A stretch of 64,000 nt of DNA. Source: Pratylenchus scribneri. Taxonomy: Eukaryota > Nematoda > Chromadorea > Rhabditida > Pratylenchidae. Location of the stretch: assembly GCA_030063045.1 (NCBI GenBank), contig JAQSEB010000019.1:1240001-1304000 (forward strand). Direction: 5' to 3'. Position numbers and translations under genes: made by a program. The notes beneath the pieces were generated by a model. The model did no database searches, was not told where the DNA came from, and was given only the letters and a program-made list of their open reading frames with translations. Shown here piece after piece: positions 1-10,624 of this stretch (position 1 is the stretch's first letter; each line of letters begins with the position of its first letter).

Positions 1-262
1 GTACAAAACGGGGTCTATCCAGCTGAAGTGAAGATGAATAAATGGCCAATCAAATTCAGAGGGGATAAACCTTGGCTCCCAATTGTTGCTGAGATTGTTG
101 GGGCTTTTGTTCAACCAATTTCCGCTCCCAATTTTCTGCCATTTGGATGTCCTCCATTTCGGCCTTTTCATTGCCCCCAAGGAAAAGCCAACCCAAAATG
201 AATCCAATTAAAAAACAAAAAATGGAGAGGGAACGCCTTGGCCGAATTGGGCCCATTTTCAT
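1..262 (-). CDS. N-terminal exon(s) of an unidentified single-pass membrane protein, partial
   Basis: A minus-strand exon starts at the ATG ending at 262 and encodes MKMGPIRPRRSLSIFCFLIG onward. A basic stretch is followed by one hydrophobic segment (about residues 12-28), the layout of a type II signal anchor. The rest of the exon is Gln-rich. A probable donor near 72 and acceptor near 23 remove a short intron, after which the frame (LDRPRFV) runs off the window, so the gene is incomplete. AAATAG just before the start codon resembles a splice or trans-splice acceptor. The ROGDI stop lies only 128 bases upstream on the same strand, which suggests an operon. I do not recognise the family; a Golgi glycosyltransferase N-terminus would look like this, but nothing catalytic is visible. 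Confidence 0.5.
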
Positions 263-389
263 GGCCTATTTAAATATTAAAAATTGGAATTTTAGCCAGA
301 GGCATTTTCATCGATTTAAACAATTTATTTATTATGGAAAATTCATTATTATAGAATTTTATTCAATTTAAATTAAAATTTTGATCATT

Positions 390-1531
390 TCAATTTCTGT
401 CGATTAGAAGTGCAAAATTGGCCCAAAAATTGTGGGCAATGGAGAATGCGGCATTCAGCTGCTGGACCAATTCAATAAGCCTTGGAATTTGGCATTCGGC
501 CTGATAAACCTATAAAACTGAATGAATTCAATGTTTTTGACCATTTTGACCGACCGTCACTGTTTGTGCCCCTTCCTTTTGAGCAACTTGATAGGCGGCA
601 CAAACAATTTTGGCAGAGGAAATGTAAAAAGAGAGAAGAATGTCATGGGGCAATGGGGGAACAAATGATTTGATTGGATGGAAATTACAAAGCTTAAAAT
701 GGAATTTTGGACATTTTTTATACAATATTCAATTTGGGCCAACCTCAACAAGGGATTTCTTCTTTGGCCTGCAAATATTTATATTCCAATTTAATTTGAT
801 TTAAACAATTTTACATGGTCAATGAGGCACGGGCCAATTTTAAATCGGCTTTAATTGCCTCAAAAATGGCGGCCAACAATTCGCGCACATCCGCCTCCTT
901 TTGACGGGCCTCCTCATAGCGGCGTTGGCCCTAAAAGTGTGAATTGCCTTTGGGGCATTTCGATTTCCCTAAACCCTGTATAATGTGTCCAAAGCGCGCA
1001 CAATTGCATTTGAGGCATCCTGGAGTTGTTGCTGGAAATAATGATGGACTGACTCATTTAGAGAAAATAGGAGTAAAACCATTTTCCAATGGACATCCGG
1101 CTGTGCCGTGGCCCGATAAAAACCAGATGCACTTTTGGCATATTTGAGAGAAACTTCTGCCTGAACCACACTGTCCCCACAAAGGCAAACCATCGCGGAA
1201 AGGGCGCTGCTTTCTTGGAGGCCACCCCTCGGTTGCAATTGGAATTTTTCGGTTTGGGGTTTTGGCCTTGGTTCGGCCGACAATTCTGGATCGGCGCATT
1301 TTTGTTGGGCATTCAATCGACGACAACAATCAACCAGAAGAATTTTCAACTAAAAGCGACCAGAGTAAAAAGGGTGGAAATTTGGGGAGAATGGACTTGC
1401 TGGAAGGCCGGTCTGGCCCTGGCCTTTTGCAGCCAATCGGCCTCGGCCAAAAATTGTTTATCCAAATCAACTGATGTTGTTGGGCTTCGACCATCCTCCT
1501 CTTCCAATAATTGCCCATTTTGTGTCGTCAT
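390..1531 (-). CDS. rogdi: ROGDI homologue (leucine-zipper family protein)
   Basis: A multi-exon minus-strand gene matches metazoan Rogdi from end to end. It starts at 1531 (MTTQNGQLLEEEDG) and has exons near 1531-1397, 1349-1084, 1035-974, 929-817, about 760-560 and about 500-390. Diagnostic blocks are GDSVVQAEVSLKYAKS (human GDALSQADVNLK), WKM joined to QQLQDASNAIVRAL (WKLQQIQDARNHVSQAI), FVPPLPHDILLSFYI (FAPALPSDLLVNVYI) and VYQAECQIPRLIELVQQL (VHKVECVIPWLNDALVYF). The similarity fixes several short introns, including one that would otherwise read through as a hydrophobic stretch at 1084-1036. Rogdi is linked to V-ATPase regulation and synaptic vesicles in other animals (family knowledge). 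The V-ATPase c subunit lies about 1.7 kb away on the same strand. Borders in the 560-760 block are the least certain. Confidence 0.8.
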
Positions 1532-1731
1532 TGTATTTCAAAAAAAAGGGGAATTTATGTGGAAATATGGCAATAGCCAAAAGCAAGAAATCGAGACAAA
1601 ATTAGCAATTTTACAATTGACTTTCCTATGAATTATTTTATTCTCAAATAATGTTCATAAAATGCAATAAGAATATGAAAATTGAAAATGTTTGGTGGTC
1701 AATGGAATGTCTCATTTTCCTCTCAATTTGT

Positions 1732-2693
1732 TCAAAAATCGCTGACTGGGCTGATGTGTCCGTCGCCCCCAATTTTCCGAATGCCCATGGCCATTTCTCT
1801 TTCCTTCTCCATTTGATGTACCGTATTGGCCCTTTCCTCCTCCTCCAAATCCGGCATTCGATTATTCAATTCGGCATTTCCATTTCCCATCTCCTCCCCG
1901 AATTCTTTGCTCCTATCCTGTTGATCCATCGGCAATTCCTTTGATCTTTCCTCATCCTCATCCTCTCGATGTGCCAATTTGTTTGGCTTTTTGGCCCATT
2001 CATTTCCTTTTCCCATTGCCGCCGGCTTTTCCAAATCAAAATCCCGTTGCCGATCTTGGATCAAATCCGGCTCACTCAACTGCAATTCCAATAATCAATA
2101 CCAATTCCGAACAAATTTACCGCATCTTCATCCGGCCGAGAGTCTCTAGTTGAAAGTGACCGATTTGCCCCTGATTATTGTGGAATATTCCCCAATTCCC
2201 CTTCCATTCATTCACCGGCCATATTTTGTGCCGCATTCCTCTCCGCCTCCCAATGGTCCAATTTCCTTTCAATTTTGGCATCATAAACGCGTTGTGCCCT
2301 TGACAAATTGCTCATATGGGAAAGGGACCGGGGTGTGGATGAACCGAATGCATAATTTCTTGAAACGCCCCCTTTCCTTTCTGGGTCTGTGAATATTTAC
2401 GTAAAGAATCAAATTTCCATTGTTTTTCGACCTCGACTATCCCTGGATCTCGCCTGTCTCATATAATAGACAATATCCCGTTCGCCGGCATTCCTTTTTG
2501 GCTTCAACTTTGTGTCAATGAGCCGTTCCCTTTTTGTCACTTTTGGGTGAGTAATGTGCGAAAGTTCTCGCGGGGTTGAGGAACCAAAAACGAAGGAATT
2601 TTGTTGTGGTTGATGATGAAGATGGGTTGCCGTTTTGGCCATGAGCGGTGGACGTCCATTGGAATGGCTGCTTGTGGCCATTTTGTTAGCCAT
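1732..2693 (-). CDS. Unidentified charged protein with repeated FGSSTPR motif
   Basis: The minus-strand exons are 2693 to about 2430 (MANKMATSSHSNGRPPLMAK onward), about 2385-2205, a short one near 2145-2125, and 2085-1732 ending in GHISPVSDF. Two exons carry the same local pattern: NSFVFGSSTPRELSHI and, after an intron, NYAFGSSTPRSLSHM, each followed by a basic helix-prone stretch. This suggests an internal duplication. The C-terminal exon is highly charged (EDEDEERSKELPMDQQDRS) and probably disordered. The frame is also open upstream through a poly-proline tract encoded by the C-run at 2830-2841, so the true start could lie as far out as 2879. I do not recognise the family; cytoskeleton-associated proteins can look like this, but that is a guess. 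The ROGDI start lies 200 bases downstream on the same strand. Confidence 0.5.
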
Positions 2694-3182
2694 TTTTTGA
2701 TGGAATTTGGTGGAAATTGAAGGGAAAGTCGATGGATAGAAGGAAGGGAAACACCCAATTCGGTTAAATTGTTTTGAGTGAGCCCTTGGGGAGTTTTGAA
2801 GTTGACTGGGCTTTCTGTCAGGGTAGAGGGGGGGGGGGGGTGGCAGTAGCCAAACCAATCCCGAATAATGGAAAAGCACCGCCGGGTGCCAATTGAGGTG
2901 AAAGCAAAAAAAGAATGAATGGGCCCAATTTTATGCCATCGTCGCCTATTTGATTGGTTAGCCCTCCCGCTGTTGGTGGTGGTTGACGGCATTTTATTCC
3001 CCTCCAACAATGCGGATTTATGGGAGTTTGAATTGTTAAAGAAAATATTTGATTGTTTTTTTTTATAAAAATTTAATTGGAAAAAAAGAAATTGACTATA
3101 AAAATAAGACAAAAAAATAATGGAATTAATCTTTGTAATTTGCGTCAATTCGTTCATCATTTTCTTCGCTTCTGTTTGTTTT

Positions 3183-3814
3183 TCATGCACTCAGCAATAA
3201 GCTGACGATCATTCCATAAAGTCCAAGCACCTGAATATTTCCAAAATATTTATTAAAAATGTAAATTAATTTGAATTGCCTCAGAGAAAATGAGCATTAA
3301 AATCATGCCAACAAAGATCCGCGGTTGTTGGGCCAGCCCCCGAACGCCAGCATCGCCCACAATTCCGATTGCATAGCCGGCACCAAGTCCACATAAACCA
3401 CAAACGAGTCCGGCAGAAAATTGACTGAAACCCTGGTCAATTTTGTATTCCGGTCCGCCAACAGCCAATTTGCCGGAAATTATCACGGAAACGACCAACC
3501 CATAAATTGCCACAATTCCGGCCATGACCACTGAAATTAGCAAATTCATTGAATTGATAAATTTGTAGGGAAAATTTACCAGGAATAATGGCTTTCATTA
3601 CCAAATCGGGTCTTGCAACCGACATACACGCTATGCTGGTCCCTGGAAATAATTACCAATTTATTTTGATTGTAATAAGTTGCAAATTCAAACCTGATTT
3701 TGCGGTGCCATATGCGGAACCAGCTGCGGTAAAAATCATTGCGGCGGTCACTCCCAATGAACCAAAAAAGGGTCCGTACATTGCCTGCTCTGCATCCACA
3801 AGTGCTGATGACAT
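3183..3814 (-). CDS. vha-2/3: V-type H+-ATPase proteolipid subunit c
   Basis: The gene starts at 3814 ([20 protein letters not shown]) with exons 3814-3692, about 3641-3579, about 3532-3280 and 3230-3183. The product is a four-helix proteolipid of about 160 residues, the normal size. Family signatures are [50 protein letters not shown] and [18 protein letters not shown]. The Glu in FSEVLGLYG is the proton-carrying residue of helix 4. The last intron (3279-3231) has a GC donor placed exactly after that Glu codon; reading through it gives an abnormal terminus ([10 protein letters not shown]), while splicing restores the family C-terminus. The protein forms the rotor ring of the vacuolar proton pump. 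It is very close to nematode VHA-2/VHA-3; I cannot say which paralogue it is. Confidence 0.95.
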
Positions 3815-3971
3815 TTTTTATTAAATCTGAAATTTATTCAATCTTATTTTTGTTAATTAAAAGTTGCACAAAATTGTTTGCACAAAATTGTTTAAATTTG
3901 GATTGGAAATCGGACGAAAAATGTCAAATCTCGCTCGATCTCGAATATCGAATTTAATTTGTGAATCAAAG

Positions 3972-4361
3972 TAGGGATCGGCAAAATTGCTTAATTGCGT
4001 AAAAATTGCATTTGCATTGCAGACGACTAGAGGAAAAGGCAACTTTTGAGGCAATTTTTTTTAAGGAGGAAATAAGGAGGCAACTGGGAGGCAATTTTCG
4101 AAAGATGCGGAGAGAAAGTTTGGCTAGGGATAGCGAGCGAGCAGCGACAGTGCGTTAAAAATAGCCCTGCCATTTTTACGCAATCTTGCTGCTTGCTCGC
4201 TATCTCTAGCCAAACTTTCTCTCCGCATCTTTCGAAAATTGCCTCCCAGTTGCCTCCTTATTTCCTCCTTAAAAAAAATTGCCTCAAAAGTTGCCTTTTC
4301 CTCTAGTCGTCTGCAATGCAAATGCAATTTTTACGCAATTAAGCAATTTTGCCGATCCCTA
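3972..4361. mobile_element. hAT-like foldback MITE (390 bp) with 8-bp target duplication
   Basis: Two arms of about 170 bases (3972-4145 and about 4185-4361) are nearly perfect reverse complements. The element begins TAGGGATCGGCAAAATTGC and ends with its complement ending CCCTA. The 8-base sequence AATCAAAG occurs immediately outside both ends (3964-3971 and 4362-4369), a clean target-site duplication. An 8-bp duplication and TAGGG-type termini are hallmarks of hAT transposons. No transposase is encoded, so this is a non-autonomous copy. It lies between the V-ATPase and sqv-3 promoters. Confidence 0.85.
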
Positions 4362-4571
4362 AATCAAAGATCGAAATAATAAATAAATTATACATTATGC
4401 CAATTAAATAAAATTTAAAAAATAATGAGGGGTTTTTGCTTGAAAATGAGAGAAAAAATTTCATTTTGGAAATCCCAAACCTTTTGCGCGACAAAATGGA
4501 AAGAAATATCGACATTTACATTCACAAATGTTTTAATTATAAATTTTTATCAGAAATGTTTAATTTTGCAA

Positions 4572-5672
4572 ATGAATTATTATTTATTTTTGACAAAAAG
4601 GAGAACCGCATTAATCATCATTTTAATTTTCGCATTTTTGCTTTTAAATGTTTTGCTTCTCTTTTGGGCATTGCCGGAATATAATAGACAGGTTTCAAGG
4701 TATAATTTAAAACATTTTATTTAAATTCCAATCCATTAATTTAGTGATTTTCATCAATTATGTGTAATTTTGCCGTACAGAGATCGTTGGAATGAATTGA
4801 AAATTGTCATACCAAAACTTAATAAATTTTTATACGAACAAAGAATTCAACATCAATTCATTGTTATCAACCAAACGGATCGTTTTCGATTTAATCGTGC
4901 TGCCCTAATCAATATTGGATCGATGGAAGCAAAAACCATGGAATGTGATTATTTGGCAATCCACGATGTGGACATTGGTAATAAAATAATAGTTAAATTA
5001 ATATTTATGCATTTATAGTTCCATTAAACCCAAAATTGGATTACAAATATCCGGGAAAGGGCAAATTAATGCACATAACCGCTGGCCAATATCATCCAAT
5101 TACAAGGTTCTTTACATTTTTATGCAAAAATAAATCATTTAAATTAAGGTATAATTATCGGAATTATATTGGCGGTGTTCTCATAATTGTATTGGACGAT
5201 TTTATCAAGGCAAATTAATTTTTTAATTAAATTTAATTATATTTTCAGGTCAATGGAATGTCAAATAATTATTGGGGATGGGGCTTGGAGGATGATGAAT
5301 TTTATTTGCGTTTAAAGTAAATAAATTTTAAATAAAATTTTCTAAAATTATCAAATTTAAGAGAATTCGGACTTGCTCAAAATATTCTTCGACCCGAGAA
5401 TCTCACAACCAACCGATCAAATACATTTCTCCATCTTCATAACAAAAAGAGGGATTACAAAAGGAATGAATACAGGCAAAGGGTAAAAATAATTTATTTA
5501 TTTTTGTTGTCTAATTTGTTAATTTAAGCGATTGCGAGGACGGGACAAAGCCAGTGGATTAAGCAATTTAAATTTCACAATGAAAGGGCGCCATAAAATT
5601 GCCATTGAGTCAATCGAATTGATTGTAATTGATGTGGAATTAATTTGCAATAATTCTGAATGCCTTCCCTAA
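4572..5672 (+). CDS. sqv-3: Xylosylprotein beta-1,4-galactosyltransferase (B4GALT7 / SQV-3)
   Basis: The gene has seven exons: 4572-4702, 4744-4978, 5019-5107, 5149-5209, 5249-5317, about 5361-5482 and 5528-5672. It encodes a type II Golgi protein. After a signal anchor (ALIIILIFAFLLLNVLLLFW) come the GT7 blocks LCVILPYRDRW, FIVINQTDRFRFNRAALING-like, HDVD (metal-binding DxD), VPLNPKLDYKYP, YIGGVLIIV and MSNNYWGWGLEDDEFYLRLK. The order and spacing match B4GALT7/SQV-3, which adds the first galactose to the proteoglycan linker tetrasaccharide. The intron at 5210-5248 has a GC donor. The frame is open upstream to an ATG at 4425, but the ATG at 4572 places the anchor near the N-terminus as usual. 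The end (ICNNSECLP) sits where the family places its last Cys residues. Confidence 0.92.
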
Positions 5673-5760
5673 ACCATTTTTGTATTTATTTATTCCCCAA
5701 ATGCCATAATAAAAAATATTCGAATATCATTTTTTTATTGAATAAATTCACATTAAAAAA

Positions 5761-6033
5761 TGAAAAATAAATTTACGGATATGAATTTGTTTGACAATGT
5801 TTGGAAAGATTGGTTCGTTTATGAATGGACGGATGGAGGGAAGGAATGGATTTTAAGGCGAGATCGGAATTTACAAGCGCACTTGCATTGGAAATGGATG
5901 GATGGTCATTGTTGGTCACAAAATGTGGATCATCGGTTGGAATTGGAATTAAAACACATTGAAAGAGGGGAGATCAACATTTGGTGGAGGCAAAGTGAAT
6001 TTAGTTTAATTAATTTCACAATTAAAAAATGAG
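5761..6033 (+). CDS. Small unidentified ORF, 90 residues
   Basis: An uninterrupted ORF lies 88 bases after the sqv-3 stop on the same strand. It encodes MKNKFTDMNLFDNVWKDWFV onward and is rich in Trp (eight or more), His and Glu, with WTDGGKEWILRRDRN and HWKWMDGHCWSQ. There is no signal peptide or membrane segment. The composition is not that of random AT-rich sequence, which favours a real protein or the last exon of one. The close spacing would fit a downstream operon gene. I do not recognise the family. Confidence 0.35.
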
Positions 6034-6155
6034 AAAACGAATGCATTGGAAAATTAGAAATTAATTAATAATTATTGATTAAATGTGAATTTGGGGGTGG
6101 ATTTGAGCCAAATTTGATTGATTGCCAAAATTGTGTTGTTCTTCTATGCCGTGTC

Positions 6156-8203
6156 CTAAACATTCATAACCCGCATATCCTTGTTGACAACGTAAAATTC
6201 GAATCTATTTGAGCACATTCCCATCAAAACGGCCAAATTCTCAATCCAAATGTTGAATGGAATGGCCACAAATGCTCCCATCGTATAAATTAGCAATTTC
6301 CATGGATTACTTCTGATGAACAAAAAATAATTTTAATAAATTTAATTAAATAAATTATTTTTACCTATATTTGTGGGAAAATGATTTGATGACACCTTAA
6401 AAATATTTTTGAATAATTATTTTGGCCATAAATGGGTCTTACCAAAAATGTACATGTATAAATTGACAGCCCCAACAAATGCGACAAGAAAATCCAAAAT
6501 AAATGCCCTTGGAAGAGGCAAAAGTGGATTAAGGAAAACCTAAAATTAAATTGTGAATTAATTTTAATTTATTTATTTTGTACTTGAAGAGTGGTCAATG
6601 GCATGGTGACCCAGGCATAAAGTGAACTGGCCAATAAAAATTTGCATCGAATTGGAATGAATTTTGAGTGGACTGTGAGGAAAATGCCCTGCAACCAACG
6701 CCTTCTTTGTTGGAGAAAATCCCAAAATGTGAATGGACTAAAATTATGAATTTATATTTTTTTATTTTAATTAATTCAATTTTCAAACCTTTTTTCATGC
6801 ATTTCACCTAAGAAAATAAAAATTAATTTTAATTATTATTTTTGAATGAACCTTCAATAAAATCGAATGAATATCCGTCACGGAATGCGATCATCGAGAA
6901 GAAACAATCTTCGGCAATTGACCCCTCTGGGCCGTGGTCGAAGGAAACTTTTTTCTCTGCCCCAGCCTAAATAGTAAGAATAATCTCCCCAAAATTGACC
7001 AGAAACTTACATTTGTGACCACAAATGAACCTTTCCACCCGAATAATGGCTTATGAAAGACTTTGAATTGAAAGCGCAATTTGCCCATGTCATCGGCAAC
7101 CCTTAATAATAAATTAATAATTAATTTATTTAAATTTATTTAATTAAAACCTGAACGAATCGGACAAAGTTGTAAGCCAATTGACAATTTCCCCTTGGGC
7201 ATAAGTGATTACGCCTTGGCCAAAATGATGTTTTCCATCTTCGCAAAAATTTAAAATGCCATTTATCTGAATTATTGGATGAATTAAAATTTGAAAAATT
7301 CAAAAATTAACTGAATTAATTGTGAGCAATGTTTCCTCGTCCAAATGCACTGAATTTATTTTTGAATTAATTTAGGGTAAATTAATTAATTAAAACCTAT
7401 CCAATCATCATTGCCCAAAATGTTGACCTCATCTTCAAGGCAATATTGGAGGGCCCGCGATTTGAATTTTGCGCCATTTTTTGTGCTAAAATAATTAAAA
7501 ATTGTGAAATCCAAATAAAATTACCTGTAATTATTCGGAACCACAATTTCCCTCACTCTATTGCTGCAATGGGGCAAATTGATTGTGGCATCCGTCACAA
7601 CTTCAAATATAAAACTTTCCAATCCGGCCTGATGGCAGGTTTCCAAATTCTTTTCCAAATTCATCTAAAAAATAATTAAATTATTTAATTGAGTATAAAA
7701 AAACTCACTTTAACCAATTCCGGATAAGTGCCTTTGGTAACAACCCGAAAACAAATGAAAGGGGCGAGCAATGGGGCTGATTTTAATTTAATTTTGTCCT
7801 TAAAGCCGTTGAAAAGAATGAGTCCAAGTGAATTGCAAATGCATTGAGGGAGAACCTGAATTAATTTTTGAACATTATTTGCAATTTAATTACCCACCAG
7901 TAAAGACATAAAACGGATGAAATAAAGGAGCAATGTGATGATGATGCCATATCTTAAAATAAAATTAATTAAAGCCGAATAGAACCCCAATTTTAGTTGC
8001 CATAGAAATATAAATTGGAGGTGGTTGGTCCCGTTAATTTATTTTAGTAAAAAAAGAAACCTTTCCCACGCGTCAAAGGGAGCATTTTGGCCTCCAATAA
8101 TCAAATTTGATGGAATGACGCCATAAAGAATTTGAACGAAGAATATCCAGAATATGAAAGCGATGATATGTAGAGCATATTTCAGTCCTGGATTCAAGGA
8201 CAT
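6156..8203 (-). CDS. bre-3: Beta-1,4-mannosyltransferase (Egghead / BRE-3, GT2 family)
   Basis: This minus-strand gene has about a dozen short exons and matches Egghead/BRE-3 over its length. Visible blocks in order are an N-terminal membrane segment (YALHIIAFIFWIFFVQILYG), CHQAGLESFIFEVVTDATI, VREIVVPNNYR, ALQYCLEDEVN, VHLDEETLLTINS, GKHHFGQGVITYA, DDMGKLRFQFKVFHKPLFGW, SIAEDCFFSMIAF, SPFTFWDFLQQRRRWLQGIF and YVVNKDMRVMNV at the end. HLDEET, AEDC and QQRRRW are the GT2 metal, acid and QxxRW catalytic motifs. The enzyme makes the core of arthro-series glycosphingolipids, the class bound by Bt crystal toxins in C. elegans. The start is uncertain: the frame stays open upstream to about 8405 without another ATG, so the ATG at 8203 (MSLNPGLKY) was chosen. 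The gene converges with sqv-3. Confidence 0.9.
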
Positions 8204-8319
8204 AACAGGTTGATGAAATTTTAATGATGGCCAATTTCCTCTGCTGCTATTGTTTGTTGTCGAATGGGCAGTTGGGTAATAAAATTCCAAGTCTGGGGCC
8301 GGAGCACTGAGCACAGTTG

Positions 8320-9297
8320 AACCAAAGGCAAATTGTGAAAAAGTTCCGTAATGTTTGGAATAAGAAGAAAAAGAAGCGCAGTTAGTTGTAGTCGCAAACG
8401 TTATCTCAGATTATTTGATGAATTGAATTGGTGATGATATGTGAAATGTAATATAAATGAAAAAGCAGAAGAACAAGCTAAAAAGATAAAAAAAATTAAT
8501 AAGTAAAAGGTGCTGCTATCCATTTTTTTTTTTGTATTTTATCGGTGAAATTGGAGGAATGAAAAAAGGGGTGTTCCCGCTGCTATCATTTGCTTTCATA
8601 TTTCCTGTTAAATTTTCTAAAATATAGCAGAATTTTGACTCCTCTCCCTCCCCATTCATCATGAAAATGGAATGTAAAATTAAAAAGGGGTGTGGTGTGA
8701 ATCACTCGTTAAAAATGAATCGAATTTTTTTTTTTTGTAAAATTGGACCTACATTTATTTTTTATTAGTTGTTTTGAATTGAACACGGCGGATGGGTGGT
8801 AATCTTATTTAGTGGTTGGATGAACAACAAAAATGATAAGGATTATTTTCCGAGTAAAAAATGCATAGGTGAATGACGAGATGGAATGCGCAGCATTAGT
8901 AAAGAACAACAAAACAATAATCGAACGAAAGGGAATGAGGGAGGGAGGGAGGGAATGAATGTGGAACTGGGAATGGTTGTTGGTTGCCTCGGAGAAAGGA
9001 CGCATGCAAAAATTTTCTATTCTCGGAGAAAGAATGGATCGATGGGACCAACATCAGCCATCGGCACCAAGAATCAATAAAATTAAATTACACGAATTAA
9101 AATAAAAAAAAAACTAACATGCATCAAAAATACAATTTATGCTAATTAATTTTTCCAATCCAAAATGAAGTTGAAATAAATTTATTAACATCATCAACAG
9201 AATTTAATTATTACAAATCACAATAGTGTCACAATGGTCAATAATAATAATAAATTATAATTTGATTTGCCTCTGGAAAATAGCAGCATATAAAGTC
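8320..9297. other. Intergenic, no gene seen
   Basis: This stretch upstream of bre-3 holds homopolymer A/T runs (8525-8535, 8725-8736), a short GGGA-rich patch (8936-8952) and scattered short ORFs that lack family features. It probably contains the bre-3 promoter. I see no RNA gene. Confidence 0.5.
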
Positions 9298-9534
9298 TAC
9301 AGATTGAACATCGTCATTAGAATTTGTTCCGCTTTAGCCTTCGGAATTTCATGCCACGGGTTCCAGCAGGAGACATAGAGTTTAACAGCATAGTGGGGGA
9401 CAATCTTTAAATTTCCATTAATTGACTTACAAAGTATAATAAACCTTTAATTCTCCGTTCAATTCGTTGTACAATAGCACCATCCCACAATTGTTCGCTG
9501 GTTGACCATGGCTTGTTGCAAAATATGAATCCAT
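9298..9534 (-). CDS. Possible two-exon small protein, about 65 residues
   Basis: Reading minus from the ATG at 9534 gives MDSYFATSHGQPANNCGMVL and on to NELNGELK. A possible intron of about 40 bases follows (GTTTATTATAC to AATTTAAAG), and the frame then continues IVPHYAVKLYVSCWNPWHEI to the stop at 9298. The codons look protein-like, and two Cys/Trp-bearing segments are recovered by one plausible splice. The acceptor is poor (TTAAAG instead of TTTCAG), and there is no signal peptide or known domain. It may be a fragment of a duplicated gene, since the neighbouring DNA is rearranged. Confidence 0.25.
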
Positions 9535-9847
9535 TGTAATTGTTGGAAATAATAATATGAATAAATTATGAATTTAAAGTTAAGCTTTTTTACTCTGTAA
9601 ATTGAAGGTGTGATAAAAATGATATTTGTTTTCACAAATTTACTAAAAATTATACATTTAATGAAACAAAATCAACTTATGTTTTATCATTATAAAATTA
9701 ATAAGAAGTAGTTTGGATTTTATAAGGTACGCATAGCTGATAGCTGATAGGTATAGGTAGAAAAGAGAGAGAGAGGTGAGGTAGTTGTTTTTATTGTCGT
9801 TTCTTGTTTACTTCTTAGACTAAAATACTGTATACAGTATTCTAAGT

Positions 9848-10453
9848 TGTAATTCTGATTCTGATTTATAATTTTAATTCTGATTTGTAATTGTAATTCA
9901 TTCTGATTTGCGATTGTAATTGTAATTCTGATTTGCGATTGTAATTGTAAAATTCTGATTTGCGATTGTAATTGTAAAATTCTGATTTGCGATTGTAATT
10001 GTAATTCTGATTTGCGATTGTAATTGTAATTCTGATTTGCGATTGTAATTGTAATTCTGATTTGTAATTGTAATTCTGATTTGCGATTGTAATTGTAATT
10101 CTGATTTGTAATTGTAATTCTGATTTGCGATTGTAATTGTAATTCTGATTTGCGATTGTAATTGTAATTCTGATTTGCGATTGTAATTGTAATTCTGATT
10201 CGTAATTGTAATTCTGATTTGTAATTGTAATTCTGATTTGCGATTGTAATTGTAATTCTGATTTGCGATTGTAATTGTAATTCTGATTTGCGATTGTAAT
10301 TGTAATTCTGATTTGCGATTGTAATTGTAATTCTGATTTGCGATTGTAATTGTAATTCTGATTTGCGATTGTAATTGTAATTCTGATTTGCGATTGTAAT
10401 TGTAAATTCTGATTTGCGATTGTAATTGTAATTCTGATTTGTGATTGTAATTG
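9848..10453. repeat. 25-base minisatellite array 1
   Basis: About 25 tandem copies of a 25-base unit beginning AATTCTGATTTGCGATTG occur here, with 19-base variants that lack the GCGATT or one TAATTG block. The same family and orientation recur at 23886-24510 and 38818-40005. This array is intergenic, 170 bases from the duplicated teneurin tail. Because 25 is not a multiple of 3 and the minus strand lacks stops, all three minus frames stay open and produce a spurious Asn/Gln/Ile/Thr-rich ORF. Confidence 0.95.
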
Positions 10454-10624
10454 AAACTGAATGGTGAGATGGACCTTCCGGGCATAACAGCAGGAAAATT
10501 CAATTTTATGATGAATGTTATGTTGAAGTGAATAAATTTAATTAGTAAAGCAAAATTCCAGTTAGTTTTTTCCATATTACTAATAAGTAAAAGAATTTTA
10601 AAAGAACAAGTTATTTATTTTTAC

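Noticed and set aside
1089..1631. 180-codon plus-strand ORF
   Set aside because: Antisense to ROGDI exons, which have clear family similarity.
9898..10575. 225-codon minus ORF, and similar ones at 23922-24513 and 39620-39844
   Set aside because: Pure product of the 25-base minisatellite; all three frames give the same kind of peptide.
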